Positions 7,517 through 16,989 of a DNA stretch of 64,000 nt are shown here, piece by piece (positions within the stretch are counted from its first letter, which is position 1; every line of letters starts with the position of its first letter). This DNA is from Agrobacterium vitis. GTDB lineage: Bacteria; Pseudomonadota; Alphaproteobacteria; Rhizobiales; Rhizobiaceae. A model generated the notes under the pieces. That model had not been told where the DNA came from. It worked only from the letters and a program-made list of their open reading frames with translations, and ran no database searches. The stretch lies in assembly GCF_013337045.2 (NCBI RefSeq), contig NZ_CP118259.1:1240001-1304000 (forward strand), given 5' to 3'. The position numbers were made by a program, and so were the translations under genes.

Positions 7517-8545
7517 ATGCGCGCATTGCAATTGATCGAAGACCGTAAGCTTGAAATCACCGATCTGCCGGAACCGGATGCGCCCGGTCCCGGGGAAGTA
7601 ACGCTGCGGGTCAAGGCGGTGGCGCTGAACCATATCGATGTCTGGGGCTGGCGCGGCATGGCCTTTGCCAAGCGCAAAATGCCTCTGGTGATCGGGGCGG
7701 AAGCCTCCGGCGTGGTCGAGGCCATCGGTCCCGGCGTCGGCAATATCCTGCCCGGCCAGCTGGCGGCGGTCTATGGTGCGCGTACCTGCGGCCTCTGCAA
7801 GCCCTGCCGTGAAGGCCGCGACAATCTCTGCGAACATGTCGGTGGTGTGTATGGTTTCCACCTTGATGGCTTTGCACAGGAAAAGATCAATATTCCGGCC
7901 CGTCTGCTGGTTCCGGCCCCTCCAGGCGTCGATGCCATTGCCGCAGCGCTTGCGCCGGTCACCTTCGGCACCGTTGAACACATGCTATTCGACAATGCCA
8001 AGCTGGAGCCGGGCGAAACCATTCTCGTCCATGCCGGCGGCTCCGGCATTGGTTCGGCTGCCATTCAACTGGCCAAGAAGATCGGCTGCACGGTGATCAC
8101 CACCGTCGGCTCTGACGACAAGATCGAGCGGGCGCGGGCGCTGGGTGCCGATCACGTCATCAACTACCGCACGGACCGGTTTGAAGGCGTGGTGCGCAAG
8201 CTGACCAAGAAAAAGGGCGTTGACGTTGTGTTCGAACATGTCGGCAAGGATACCTGGGCTGGCTCCATGCTGTGCATGAAGCGCGGCGGACGTCTCGTGA
8301 CCTGTGGCTCGACATCAGGCGTTTCGACCGACCTGAACCTGATGATGCTGTTCCAGCAGCAATTGAAGCTGCTCGGCTCGTTTGGCTGCCGGATGGAAAA
8401 CATGGCCAATGCCATGCAGAAAATGGCCCGTGGCCTTGTTCATCCTGTTATCGATACGCAGGTGACGTTCGAAGATATCGACGTGGCGCTGACCCGGATG
8501 GAAAGCCGCCAGATCTTTGGCAAAATCATCCTGAAAATGGATTGA
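7517..8545 (+). CDS. Zinc-type alcohol dehydrogenase-like oxidoreductase (VLCFA cluster)
   Basis: A 342-residue MDR-superfamily protein. The N-terminal GroES-like domain has a structural zinc loop with four cysteines (TCGLCKPCREGRDNLCE). The NAD(P)-binding core reads HAGGSGIGSAAIQLAKK. It lies in the conserved position between fabF1 and lpxXL in rhizobial lipid A clusters. Its substrate has not been inferred from sequence here; a role in acyl-chain reduction or in making the omega-1 hydroxyl is possible but unproven. A clear GAAGGAAG site precedes the ATG, and its stop is two bases before the lpxXL start. Confidence 0.88.
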   Translation: MRALQLIEDRKLEITDLPEPDAPGPGEVTLRVKAVALNHIDVWGWRGMAFAKRKMPLVIGAEASGVVEAIGPGVGNILPGQLAAVYGARTCGLCKPCREGRDNLCEHVGGVYGFHLDGFAQEKINIPARLLVPAPPGVDAIAAALAPVTFGTVEHMLFDNAKLEPGETILVHAGGSGIGSAAIQLAKKIGCTVITTVGSDDKIERARALGADHVINYRTDRFEGVVRKLTKKKGVDVVFEHVGKDTWAGSMLCMKRGGRLVTCGSTSGVSTDLNLMMLFQQQLKLLGSFGCRMENMANAMQKMARGLVHPVIDTQVTFEDIDVALTRMESRQIFGKIILKMD

Positions 8546-8547
8546 TC

Positions 8548-9480
8548 ATGCTCCGTCGGGTTCTGACAAAGGTCGTGCTGGGTCTGCGGAGATTTCCGCA
8601 ATGGCTGGTGGCCAAGTTCATCCTGGTCTTGCTGACGCTGCTGAAACTGTTTCCTGCCGATACAGCCTTGAACGGTGCGGATCGGCTGGTACGGTTTATC
8701 GGTCCGAAGCTGAAGCGCCACCGGTTGATGCTGACCAATCTGCGCAATGCCTTTCCGGAAAAATCCGAGGCGGAAATCGAGACCATCGCGCTGGCCGCCT
8801 GGGGACATATGGGGCGGCAGATCGCCGAATATGTGTTTCTGGACGAGTTGTTCGATTTCGACCCGGAAAAGCTGGGAGAGGGCCGCGTCGAGGTTTCCGG
8901 CATTCCGATCTTTATGGACTTGCTGGAAAATCCGCGCCCATTCATCGTTTTTACCGGCCATACCGGCAATTTCGAAATGCTGCCGGTGGCGGGCGCTGCC
9001 TTCGGTCTTTACGTGACGGTGCTGTTTCGCCCGCCCAATAATCCCTATATCGCCGAGATGGTGTTCGATTTCCGTCGGGCGCGGATGGGCAATCTCGTGC
9101 CCTCCCATGCCGGTTCGTCCTTTCATCTGGCGCGCCAGCTGGAAGCAGGCAATGGGGTTGGCGTGCTGGTCGACCAGAAGTTCAAGAAGGGCCAGCCCAC
9201 GACGTTCTTTGGCAGCGAAGTGCGCACCAATCCGCTATTGGCCAAGCTGGTGCGACAGTTCGGCTGCGATATCTATCCGGCCCGCTGTATCCGTCTGCCC
9301 GGCAATCGCTACCGGTTGGAAATCGAACCGAAGGTTGACATCCCGAAGGATGGTCAAGGCCGGGTCGATGTGCAGGCGACCGCGCAAATGCTGAACGACA
9401 AAGTGGAGAGCTGGGTGCGCGAATATCCGGAGCAGTGGCTTTGGTATCACGACCGCTGGAACATCAAGAAAACACTTTGA
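8548..9480 (+). CDS. lpxXL: Lipid A very-long-chain acyltransferase LpxXL
   Basis: A 310-residue LpxL/HtrB-family lysophospholipid-type acyltransferase. A hydrophobic N-terminal anchor (about 16-34) is followed by the catalytic HX4E motif, His138 to Glu143 (HTGNFE), in FTGHTGNFEMLP. By position at the end of the acpXL cluster it should transfer the 27-hydroxyoctacosanoyl chain from AcpXL to Kdo2-lipid A at the inner membrane. The ATG at 8548 starts two bases after the adh stop. Its 3' end overlaps the convergent minus-strand gene by 17 bp. Confidence 0.93.
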   Translation: MLRRVLTKVVLGLRRFPQWLVAKFILVLLTLLKLFPADTALNGADRLVRFIGPKLKRHRLMLTNLRNAFPEKSEAEIETIALAAWGHMGRQIAEYVFLDELFDFDPEKLGEGRVEVSGIPIFMDLLENPRPFIVFTGHTGNFEMLPVAGAAFGLYVTVLFRPPNNPYIAEMVFDFRRARMGNLVPSHAGSSFHLARQLEAGNGVGVLVDQKFKKGQPTTFFGSEVRTNPLLAKLVRQFGCDIYPARCIRLPGNRYRLEIEPKVDIPKDGQGRVDVQATAQMLNDKVESWVREYPEQWLWYHDRWNIKKTL

Positions 9481-10444
9481 AGTCCGCTCTGGCCTTCTCA
9501 GCTTGGGACAACTCAGCTCTCGTTTGTTCGGTTTGATCCGGCGTCGAAACGTTGGCCTGGGCAACCGCTTTCCAGAAGGCAGTGTTGATGGCTTCGAACT
9601 TTGTTGATTGCCAATGGAAATAATCATCGACAAAAAGCTGTGACAGCCAGACATTGCCACGGCGGCGGGGCAATTCCCAGCCCAGCAATTCTTCTTCCTG
9701 TGCCTTCTTGAACATCCGCTTCAGGTTGGTGATCGAGATCAGATAGGTCTCTCCAAGCGCGGCAAGGCTGATTGGTCCAAGCCGATAGAGCCCATCAGCA
9801 TCGGGCAGGTCCGGGATCTGGCTGATCATGCCATGCAGCACCATGCCACCCATGTCCGAATTGAGAAAGGGAGCAATCGTTTCACGCGGTATGCGCCAAT
9901 CGGGGTCAACCACCAAAGCCTGGGCGATCATCGGCTGGGCAATCCTGAAAATAAGCGGATTGGCATCGGCCAGCGCGCGGCGGCCTCCGTCGTCCAGCCG
10001 GTCAAGGCAATCCAGATGCCCCAGAAACCAGGAGACCATCGCCTTCTCGGTTGCCGCCGTTGGCACCAGGATGCGCATTCGCCGATCGGTTGGGTTTTCT
10101 ATTTCCTCGATAAATTTATAAGCGGAAAGTTCGGCCAGAAATGAGGCCGCGGTATTGCGGCTTGCCGCGCCCAATTGCATGGCCGCATCCATGAAGCGGG
10201 AGGCCGTCAGGCCTGAAAGCGGATCTTCCGGGGTTCGCTGCAAGGCAAGCGCATACATGGAATGCGACATCAACCATTTGCGGTGACAGGCCTTGAGGCG
10301 TGACAGGCGCGGTGTTTTAAGATGTATCCCAATCAGGTGCCGGGCAATTTCTCGCTCGATTTCCGGAAACAGCGGATGCGCTGCTATCGCCTCACGGCTC
10401 AGAAGGGATGGAGATGATATTTGTGAACGCGGAGATGACAACAT
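9464..10444 (-). CDS. Conserved-looking hypothetical with winged-helix-like segments
   Basis: About 326 residues, with no family I can name. Two segments look like helix-turn-helix units: SRFMDAAMQLGAASRNTAASFLAELSAYKFI (about 95-125) and ISLAALGETYLISITNLKRMFKKAQEEELL (about 230-260). Both have the shape of winged-helix regulators. Internal helices between them could be a sensor or dimer part. The ATG at 10444 is a guess; a TTG at 10462 is in frame, and neither has a strong ribosome site. It overlaps lpxXL convergently by 17 bp. A DNA-binding role is inference only. Confidence 0.6.
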   Translation of the reverse strand: MLSSPRSQISSPSLLSREAIAAHPLFPEIEREIARHLIGIHLKTPRLSRLKACHRKWLMSHSMYALALQRTPEDPLSGLTASRFMDAAMQLGAASRNTAASFLAELSAYKFIEEIENPTDRRMRILVPTAATEKAMVSWFLGHLDCLDRLDDGGRRALADANPLIFRIAQPMIAQALVVDPDWRIPRETIAPFLNSDMGGMVLHGMISQIPDLPDADGLYRLGPISLAALGETYLISITNLKRMFKKAQEEELLGWELPRRRGNVWLSQLFVDDYFHWQSTKFEAINTAFWKAVAQANVSTPDQTEQTRAELSQAEKARADFKVFS

Positions 10445-10462
10445 CTGTGTTGAACCCGACAA

Positions 10463-10967
10463 TGACGAAAGAGCAATACATGTTTTGTGACGGCTGTCTT
10501 CGTGAACGCTCTATGGTAACAAGAATAGCGGCAAGCCAATCAACTTGCGGTTAATCTTCATCCAAGATCATCGGGTTTCCTTGTATTTTCATTGTGATCC
10601 CGATGCAACGGCTTGCCCAAAACATACGTGCTTTGTCCCACAAAATATACGGGAATAAAAATTATCGTTTAACAAAAGGTCTCTGATATTCTGCTGCTTA
10701 TATCATAGATGGTACGGTTCCTCGAATGCGTGAATATCTGGAAATAGTGTCAATCAGATTTGATTGGCATTCACGGGAGAAATTTGACGCTCGCTGTCGA
10801 TTATACCAGATGAGGCATACGGCCGATATCCGTCTTTTTGGTTTGCTGTCCGCAATAGAGCCGCACGGCCCAGGTTCTTTTGAGGAAACTGGAACGCTCT
10901 ATTTTTCATCTCAGCAGGTCGTTTTGGGCCGTTGCAGTCCACCGATGGCCGGGGTAAACCTTGAGCC
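10463..10967. other. 505-bp gap upstream of nadE
   Basis: AT-richer than the surrounding genes. It contains the divergent upstream regions of the winged-helix-like hypothetical and of nadE. I see no convincing promoter, operator or hairpin. An 81-codon frame (10726-10971) overlaps the nadE start by ATGA but has no ribosome site or recognisable sequence. Confidence 0.5.
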
Positions 10968-12647
10968 ATGAGCGACACAGTCCAAAGACCCGAAACGCTG
11001 CGCATTGCCGTGGCTCAGTTCAACCCGACCGTGGGCGATGTGGTGGGCAATCTCAGCCTTGCCCGGGCCGCCCGCGCGAAGGCAGCCGCGCTGGGGGCCG
11101 ATCTTCTGTTGCTGTCCGAGCTGTTCATTTCCGGCTATCCGCCGGAAGATCTGGTGCTGAAACCCGCCTTCCTTCAAGCCTGTAAGGCAGCGGTGGAGGA
11201 ACTGGCCGCCGATACCGCCGATGGCGGACCGGGCGTTATCATCGGCTTTCCGCGTCAGGGCGATAAAGGCCGGCACAATTCGGTGGCGATTATTGATGGT
11301 GGCAAGATTCTCGGTCTGCGTGACAAGATCGACCTGCCCAATTACGGCGAATTCGATGAGAAGCGGGTGTTTGTCGAAGGCGACATGCCGGGACCGGTGA
11401 ACTTCCGTGGCGTGCGGCTGGGCGTGCCGATCTGCGAAGAAATCTGGAACGATCTCGGCGTTTGCGAGACACTGGCCGAAAGCGGTGCGGAAATTCTGCT
11501 GGTTCCCAATGGATCGCCCTATTACCATGGCAAGCTTCAGGTGCGCTATCAGGTCGTGCTGCGCCAGGTGATCGAAAGCGGCTTGCCGCTGGTTTTCGCC
11601 AATCAGGTGGGCGGGCAAGACGAACTGGTGTTCGATGGTGCCAGCTTCTGCTTCAATGCGGATAAGACGCTGGCTTTTCAGATGCCGCAGTTCGAGGAAA
11701 GCATTGTGCTGACCACCTGGACGCGGGACGCCGATGGCTGGAGTTGCGCGGCAGGCAAAGTCTCTGATATCCCCGAGGGTGAGGAGGCGGATTACCGCGC
11801 CTGCATGTTGGGTTTCCGCGATTATGTGAACAAGAACGGCTTCAAGAGTGTGGTGCTCGGCCTGTCCGGTGGCATCGATTCGGCGATTTGTGCAGCAATG
11901 GCAGTCGATGCGCTGGGGCATGAGCGGGTGCGCACCATCATGCTGCCCTATCGCTACACATCCGAGGAAAGCTTCAAGGATGCCGCCGATTGCGCCAAGG
12001 CGCTTGGCTGCCATTATGACATCGTGCCGATTTCAGAGCCGGTAGAGGGCTTTCTGTCCAGTCTTGCCGATATGTTCGAGGGAACGGAAAGCGGCATTAC
12101 CGAGGAAAACCTGCAAAGCCGCACCCGTGGCACCATCCTGATGGCGGTGTCCAACAAGTTCGGCTCGATGGTGGTAACGACCGGCAATAAATCGGAAATG
12201 TCGGTGGGCTATGCGACGCTCTACGGCGACATGAACGGCGGCTTCAATCCGATCAAGGACCTCTACAAGATGCAGGTCTATGCGCTTTCGGCCTGGCGCA
12301 ACGGCCATGTGCCAGTTGGTGCGCTCGGCCCGGCAGGCGAGGTCATTCCGGCCAACATCATCTCCAAGGCCCCATCTGCCGAACTGCGCCCCGACCAGAA
12401 AGACCAGGACAGCCTGCCGCCCTATCCGGTGCTGGATGACATTCTGGAATGCCTGGTGGAAAAGGAAATGTCAGTGGATGAGATTTTGGCGCGCGGCCAT
12501 GACATCACCACCGTGCACCGCGTCGAACATTTGCTCTATCTGGCTGAATATAAGCGCCGCCAATCGGCTCCGGGTGTAAAAATCACCAAGAAGAATTTTG
12601 GCCGCGACCGTCGTTATCCGATTACCAATCGGTTCCGGGATCGCTAG
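10968..12647 (+). CDS. nadE: Glutamine-dependent NAD+ synthetase
   Basis: A 559-residue two-domain enzyme that amidates nicotinic acid adenine dinucleotide to NAD+ using glutamine-derived ammonia. The N-terminal nitrilase-like glutaminase domain shows its Glu (Glu51 in LSELFISGYPPED), Lys (RDKIDLPNYG) and Cys (GVPICEEIWND). The C-terminal synthetase domain has the PP-loop LSGGIDSAIC near residue 300 and TGNKSEMSVGYATLYGDM. The length is normal for this type. It is followed after 5 bp by the propeller-protein gene. Confidence 0.95.
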   Translation: MSDTVQRPETLRIAVAQFNPTVGDVVGNLSLARAARAKAAALGADLLLLSELFISGYPPEDLVLKPAFLQACKAAVEELAADTADGGPGVIIGFPRQGDKGRHNSVAIIDGGKILGLRDKIDLPNYGEFDEKRVFVEGDMPGPVNFRGVRLGVPICEEIWNDLGVCETLAESGAEILLVPNGSPYYHGKLQVRYQVVLRQVIESGLPLVFANQVGGQDELVFDGASFCFNADKTLAFQMPQFEESIVLTTWTRDADGWSCAAGKVSDIPEGEEADYRACMLGFRDYVNKNGFKSVVLGLSGGIDSAICAAMAVDALGHERVRTIMLPYRYTSEESFKDAADCAKALGCHYDIVPISEPVEGFLSSLADMFEGTESGITEENLQSRTRGTILMAVSNKFGSMVVTTGNKSEMSVGYATLYGDMNGGFNPIKDLYKMQVYALSAWRNGHVPVGALGPAGEVIPANIISKAPSAELRPDQKDQDSLPPYPVLDDILECLVEKEMSVDEILARGHDITTVHRVEHLLYLAEYKRRQSAPGVKITKKNFGRDRRYPITNRFRDR

Positions 12648-12652
12648 CGGCT

Positions 12653-13486
12653 ATGCGCAGCTCTGTCGAGATTTACAATATTGAGACCCGCCAGAGCCGC
12701 ATTGTCTGGCAGACGGAACGTTTGGTGGAAGCGCCGAACTGGTCGCGGGATGGCGCCTCCCTGATCCTGAATGATGACGGGCTGATGTATCGTCTTCCTC
12801 TGGTCGGGCAGTCGGTGCCGGAAAAGATCGACACCGGCTTTGCCACACGTTGCAACAATGATCATGGGCTTTCGCCCGATGGCCAATGGCTGGCAATCTG
12901 CGACAAGGTGGAGCATGGCAAAACCTGCCTCTACATCCTGCCAGCCGCAGGCGGAACACCTGTCCAGATCACCGAAAACCTGCCTTCCTACTGGCATGGC
13001 TGGTCGCCGGATGGCGGAAGGGTGTGTTATTGCGGCATCCGCGACCAGGTCTTCGATATTTATACGATTTCGGTTGACGGCAGCGATGAGCGGCGCCTAA
13101 CCCATGGCGAAGGCCGCAATGATGGGCCGGACTGGTCAGCGGATGGAGAGTGGATTTATTTCAACTCCAGCCGCAGCGGCGCGATGCAGATCTGGCGTAT
13201 TCGCCCGGATGGAAGCGACGTGCAGCGCCTGACCGATGACGGGCAGGGTGACTGGTTTCCCCATCCATGCCCAAATAACCGCAAGGTGGTGTTCATTTCC
13301 TATGACGGCGATGTCTTCGACCACCCGCGCGATCTCCATGTCCGTATGCGCCTGATGGATATGGACGGCGGAAATGTCGAAACCCTGTTCGAGCTGTTTG
13401 GCGGGCAGGGGACGATCAATGTGCCTAGCTGGTCGCCGGACGGCCAGGAATTTGCCTATGTGCGGTATTTCCCGGCGGCCGCCTAA
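12653..13486 (+). CDS. TolB-like beta-propeller protein
   Basis: A 277-residue protein made of PD40/WD40-like repeats, each with the pattern W-S-x-D-G (for example NWSRDGASL, GLSPDGQWL, GWSPDGGRV, DWSADGEWI, SWSPDGQEF). This predicts a six-bladed TolB-like propeller. There is no signal peptide, so it is probably cytoplasmic, unlike periplasmic TolB. It starts 5 bp after nadE and may be co-transcribed. Its partner or ligand is unknown. Confidence 0.75.
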   Translation: MRSSVEIYNIETRQSRIVWQTERLVEAPNWSRDGASLILNDDGLMYRLPLVGQSVPEKIDTGFATRCNNDHGLSPDGQWLAICDKVEHGKTCLYILPAAGGTPVQITENLPSYWHGWSPDGGRVCYCGIRDQVFDIYTISVDGSDERRLTHGEGRNDGPDWSADGEWIYFNSSRSGAMQIWRIRPDGSDVQRLTDDGQGDWFPHPCPNNRKVVFISYDGDVFDHPRDLHVRMRLMDMDGGNVETLFELFGGQGTINVPSWSPDGQEFAYVRYFPAAA

Positions 13487-13518
13487 GCATCGCCGCAGTC
13501 TGACAGTACCAGCCCTTT

Positions 13519-13672
13519 GTCAGGTGCCCGCATGTTTGCGGGAGAATCGGGAATGCGGTGAAATTCCGCAACGTGCCCAACGCTGTGAGGTGGATGATTG
13601 TTGCTTTTACCACTGGTGAGAACCGGGAAGGTGCGGCAATCAAAGGAAGCCCAGTCAGAAGACCGGCCTGAC
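13519..13672 (+). promoter_or_regulatory. Cobalamin (B12) riboswitch
   Basis: The 278-bp leader before bluB has the cobalamin aptamer landmarks in order: closing stem GTCAGG (13519-13524) paired with CCTGAC (13667-13672), the GGTGCCCG stem, GGGAATGCGGTGAAA, a CGTGCCCAACGCTGTG core, CACTGGTGAGAACCGGGAAGG and AGTCAGAAGACCGGCC. B12 binding would be expected to lower expression of the downstream gene. The expression platform between 13673 and 13764 was not resolved by eye. Confidence 0.92.
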
Positions 13673-13716
13673 ACGATAGACGACGCTTGCGCGGACGGCA
13701 GGTGCGTTTTGCTTGA

Positions 13717-14451
<735 letters not shown>

Positions 14452-14644
14452 GAAGGGAGTGGGAATCCGGCGCTTGATTGGATGCTGAAATCATTGTTGC
14501 GAATATCGAGCAAAAAACTTGGATATTTCCGATTGAGTTTGCAAAGGAGTTTCTAAAGTAATTTTGTTCATTTTATTCAATCGTAAATTATAGGCCATTT
14601 GCGAAAGCGTTTTAGCTTTTAGAATTAACCAACATGAGTTCTGA

Positions 14645-15445
14645 TCAGATTGTCAACAGCAGTGGGCAGTGATCAGAAACCTCTGGTTCTGTTACGACCG
14701 AAAATTCCAAAACTTCGACATACTCATTGACCAGCATGTAGTCGGCGAATTTTCCGGGTTTTAAATAATGTGATGTGCGAGTGCCATTGAACCCTCTGGT
14801 CGTTACCAAATCCGTCAGTCCAAGCTTTCCTAGTATCTCGAATGTTTCGCTTGAAGGTTCTACATTGAAGTCACCACATACGATCAGCGCATCACCTGGT
14901 ACGGAGACATAGGTTGCTAGTTCCTTCATCCGATGCGCCTGCTGCGTTCTCTCTGGTGTGTCGATTTTTCCTTTGAGATCGCGAAGTCCATGCATGTGCG
15001 CTACGCATATTGAGCGATCTAGTTGGAAATCATAAACACGAATGGCATGAGCAGTTCTTGATCTTGGGTGCTCGCCATATCCGTGCGGAGAAAAACCCTT
15101 ATGGACAAAGCCTTGAACTTGTGCCGTGATTGGCAAGGATTTGTGGACAAAGGTTGCCAGTCCCCATTGAGATTGCACGGTGTGCTCTTCATCCCAAAGA
15201 ACTCCTTGGGCTGCCGGGCAGAATATTGCTGTATGATCAGGGAGGACCCCCGCAACGTCACGAAAAAAGTTCGCACGTTGTGGCAGGATGTGGTCTCCAT
15301 CCCTATAGGTTAACCAGTCATTTTGTGCTTCAGGGCTGTGGACCACCTCTTGCAGGCACAAAATATCGGGAGATTCCGATTTAATATAAGAAGTCAAATG
15401 CTTATGTAGTTTGCCGCCCCAGCCGTTGAGACACATTATCTTCAT
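14645..15445 (-). CDS. Endonuclease/exonuclease/phosphatase (EEP) family protein
   Basis: A 266-residue EEP-superfamily phosphodiesterase. The metal and catalytic motifs are LCLQEV near residue 33, HMHG, the central CGDFNVEPSS, and the terminal SDHCPLLL. The fold covers DNases, AP endonucleases and phosphatases, so the substrate cannot be told. It lacks a signal peptide. AAGGAG sits 7-8 bases before the ATG. Both the gene and the 190-bp AT-rich gap next to it are visibly lower in GC than the flanking bluB and tyrS genes, suggesting recent acquisition. Confidence 0.75.
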   Translation of the reverse strand: MKIMCLNGWGGKLHKHLTSYIKSESPDILCLQEVVHSPEAQNDWLTYRDGDHILPQRANFFRDVAGVLPDHTAIFCPAAQGVLWDEEHTVQSQWGLATFVHKSLPITAQVQGFVHKGFSPHGYGEHPRSRTAHAIRVYDFQLDRSICVAHMHGLRDLKGKIDTPERTQQAHRMKELATYVSVPGDALIVCGDFNVEPSSETFEILGKLGLTDLVTTRGFNGTRTSHYLKPGKFADYMLVNEYVEVLEFSVVTEPEVSDHCPLLLTI

Positions 15446-15549
15446 TCATGTATACTCCTTGGCGTTATCCGCTATGTTAAGCGTTGACACAGGCAGTCTC
15501 AAATCCTCCGAATAAAGCGGCAGTTCTGTATTCGATTTTCTCAACACTT

Positions 15550-15584
15550 AAAAAGCCTTCTGCGCCAATCAAAACACAGAAGGC
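15550..15584 (-). terminator. Rho-independent terminator of tyrS
   Basis: On the minus strand an 8-bp stem GCCTTCTG / CAGAAGGC (arms 15577-15584 and 15555-15562) is followed by TTTTTAAG. It lies 8 bp past the tyrS stop. Confidence 0.8.
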
Positions 15585-15591
15585 CATCACA

Positions 15592-16848
15592 TCAAACCGG
15601 ACGCACCAGAATATGCTTCTTCTTACCCAATGACAGCTTGATAACCCCATCCGCCGTCACTTCACCAGCCCCAATGCTCATGCGCTCATCTGACACGCTC
15701 TGATCATTGATCTTCACAGCTCCACCCTGCACATGGCGGCGGGCTTCGCCGTTGGAGGCGGCGAGGCCGGCTTTGACGATCAGGGCCAGAAGGCCGATAC
15801 CTGCTTCAAGTTCGCCTGTTGCGACCTCGATGGAGGGCAGATTATCGGCCAGTGCGCCTTCTTCAAAGGTTTTGCGGGCGGTTTCAGCTGCTTCCTCGGC
15901 GGCGGTGCGGCCATGCAGGATGGCGGTGATTTCGGTGGCGAGGATTTTCTTGACCTCGTTGATTTCCGAACCGCCCAGCGCAGACAGCTTGGCAATCTCA
16001 TCCATTGGCAGCGTTGTGTAGAGCTTCAGGAAGCGGCTGACGTCAGCATCTTCGGTGTTGCGCCAATATTGCCAGAAATCATAGGCCGAGAGCAGGTCGG
16101 CATTCAGCCACACAGCGCCCGTGGCCGATTTGCCCATCTTGGCACCAGAGGATGTCGTCAACAGCGGCGAGGTCAGCGCGTAGAGCTGTGGTGTGCCCAT
16201 GCGGTGGCCAAGGTCAATACCGTTGATGATATTGCCCCATTGGTCAGAGCCACCCATTTGCAGGCGGCAGCCGTAGCGCTTGTTCAGCTCGACATAATCG
16301 TAGGCCTGGAGAATCATGTAGTTGAATTCCAGGAAGGACAGTGACTGTTCGCGGTCGAGGCGGGTCTTGACGCTCTCGAACGACAACATACGGTTGACCG
16401 AGAAATGACGGCCCACATCGCGCAGAAATTCGAGATAGTTCAGCCCACGCAACCATTCGGCGTTGTTCAGCATCAATGCGCCGCCCTTGGGGCCTTTGTC
16501 GTAATCAAGGTAATGCGAAAAGCAGCGCTTGATCGAGGCAATATTGTCCTCGATCTTGTCCACGGTCATCAATTGGCGGGCTTCTTCCTTGAAGGACGGA
16601 TCGCCCACCATGCCCGTGCCGCCACCCATCAGAGAAATCGGCTGATGGCCGGTTGCCTGAAACCAGTGCAACATCATGATCTGAATGAGCGAACCCGCAT
16701 GCAGGGAGGAGGCGGTTGGATCATAGCCGATATAGGCCGTCACGGTTTCCTTCGACAACAGATCATCGAGGCCGGTTTCATCGGAAATTTGATGAATAAA
16801 CCCGCGCTCATGCATTGTACGGAGGAAATCGGACTTGAACTTGGACAT
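15592..16848 (-). CDS. tyrS: Tyrosyl-tRNA synthetase
   Basis: A 418-residue class I aminoacyl-tRNA synthetase that charges tRNA-Tyr. The HIGH-type signature is [10 protein letters not shown] (44-53) and the KMSKS-type loop is KMGKS (237-241). The Tyr-recognition region reads [15 protein letters not shown]...[13 protein letters not shown]-terminal S4 RNA-binding domain follows from about residue 350. The ATG at 16848 has AGAAGG about 9 bases upstream. An ATG farther up at 16914 is in frame but adds residues with no family support. Confidence 0.95.
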   Translation of the reverse strand: MSKFKSDFLRTMHERGFIHQISDETGLDDLLSKETVTAYIGYDPTASSLHAGSLIQIMMLHWFQATGHQPISLMGGGTGMVGDPSFKEEARQLMTVDKIEDNIASIKRCFSHYLDYDKGPKGGALMLNNAEWLRGLNYLEFLRDVGRHFSVNRMLSFESVKTRLDREQSLSFLEFNYMILQAYDYVELNKRYGCRLQMGGSDQWGNIINGIDLGHRMGTPQLYALTSPLLTTSSGAKMGKSATGAVWLNADLLSAYDFWQYWRNTEDADVSRFLKLYTTLPMDEIAKLSALGGSEINEVKKILATEITAILHGRTAAEEAAETARKTFEEGALADNLPSIEVATGELEAGIGLLALIVKAGLAASNGEARRHVQGGAVKINDQSVSDERMSIGAGEVTADGVIKLSLGKKKHILVRPV

Positions 16849-16989
16849 GATCGTCACGCCTTCTGGTATCGGACTTTGGTCTTGTGAATTTGGAATTCGA
16901 GGCGGCTTTATCATTGTTTTTTGAAAAGTGCATCAATTTCAGCCATCAATACCGCTCTTTCTGATCGCCGGGAAAAGGAACATCGAGTC

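Noticed and set aside
10726..10971. 81-codon frame overlapping the nadE start by ATGA
   Set aside because: No ribosome site, no recognisable sequence, and AT-rich noncoding look; the overlap is probably chance.
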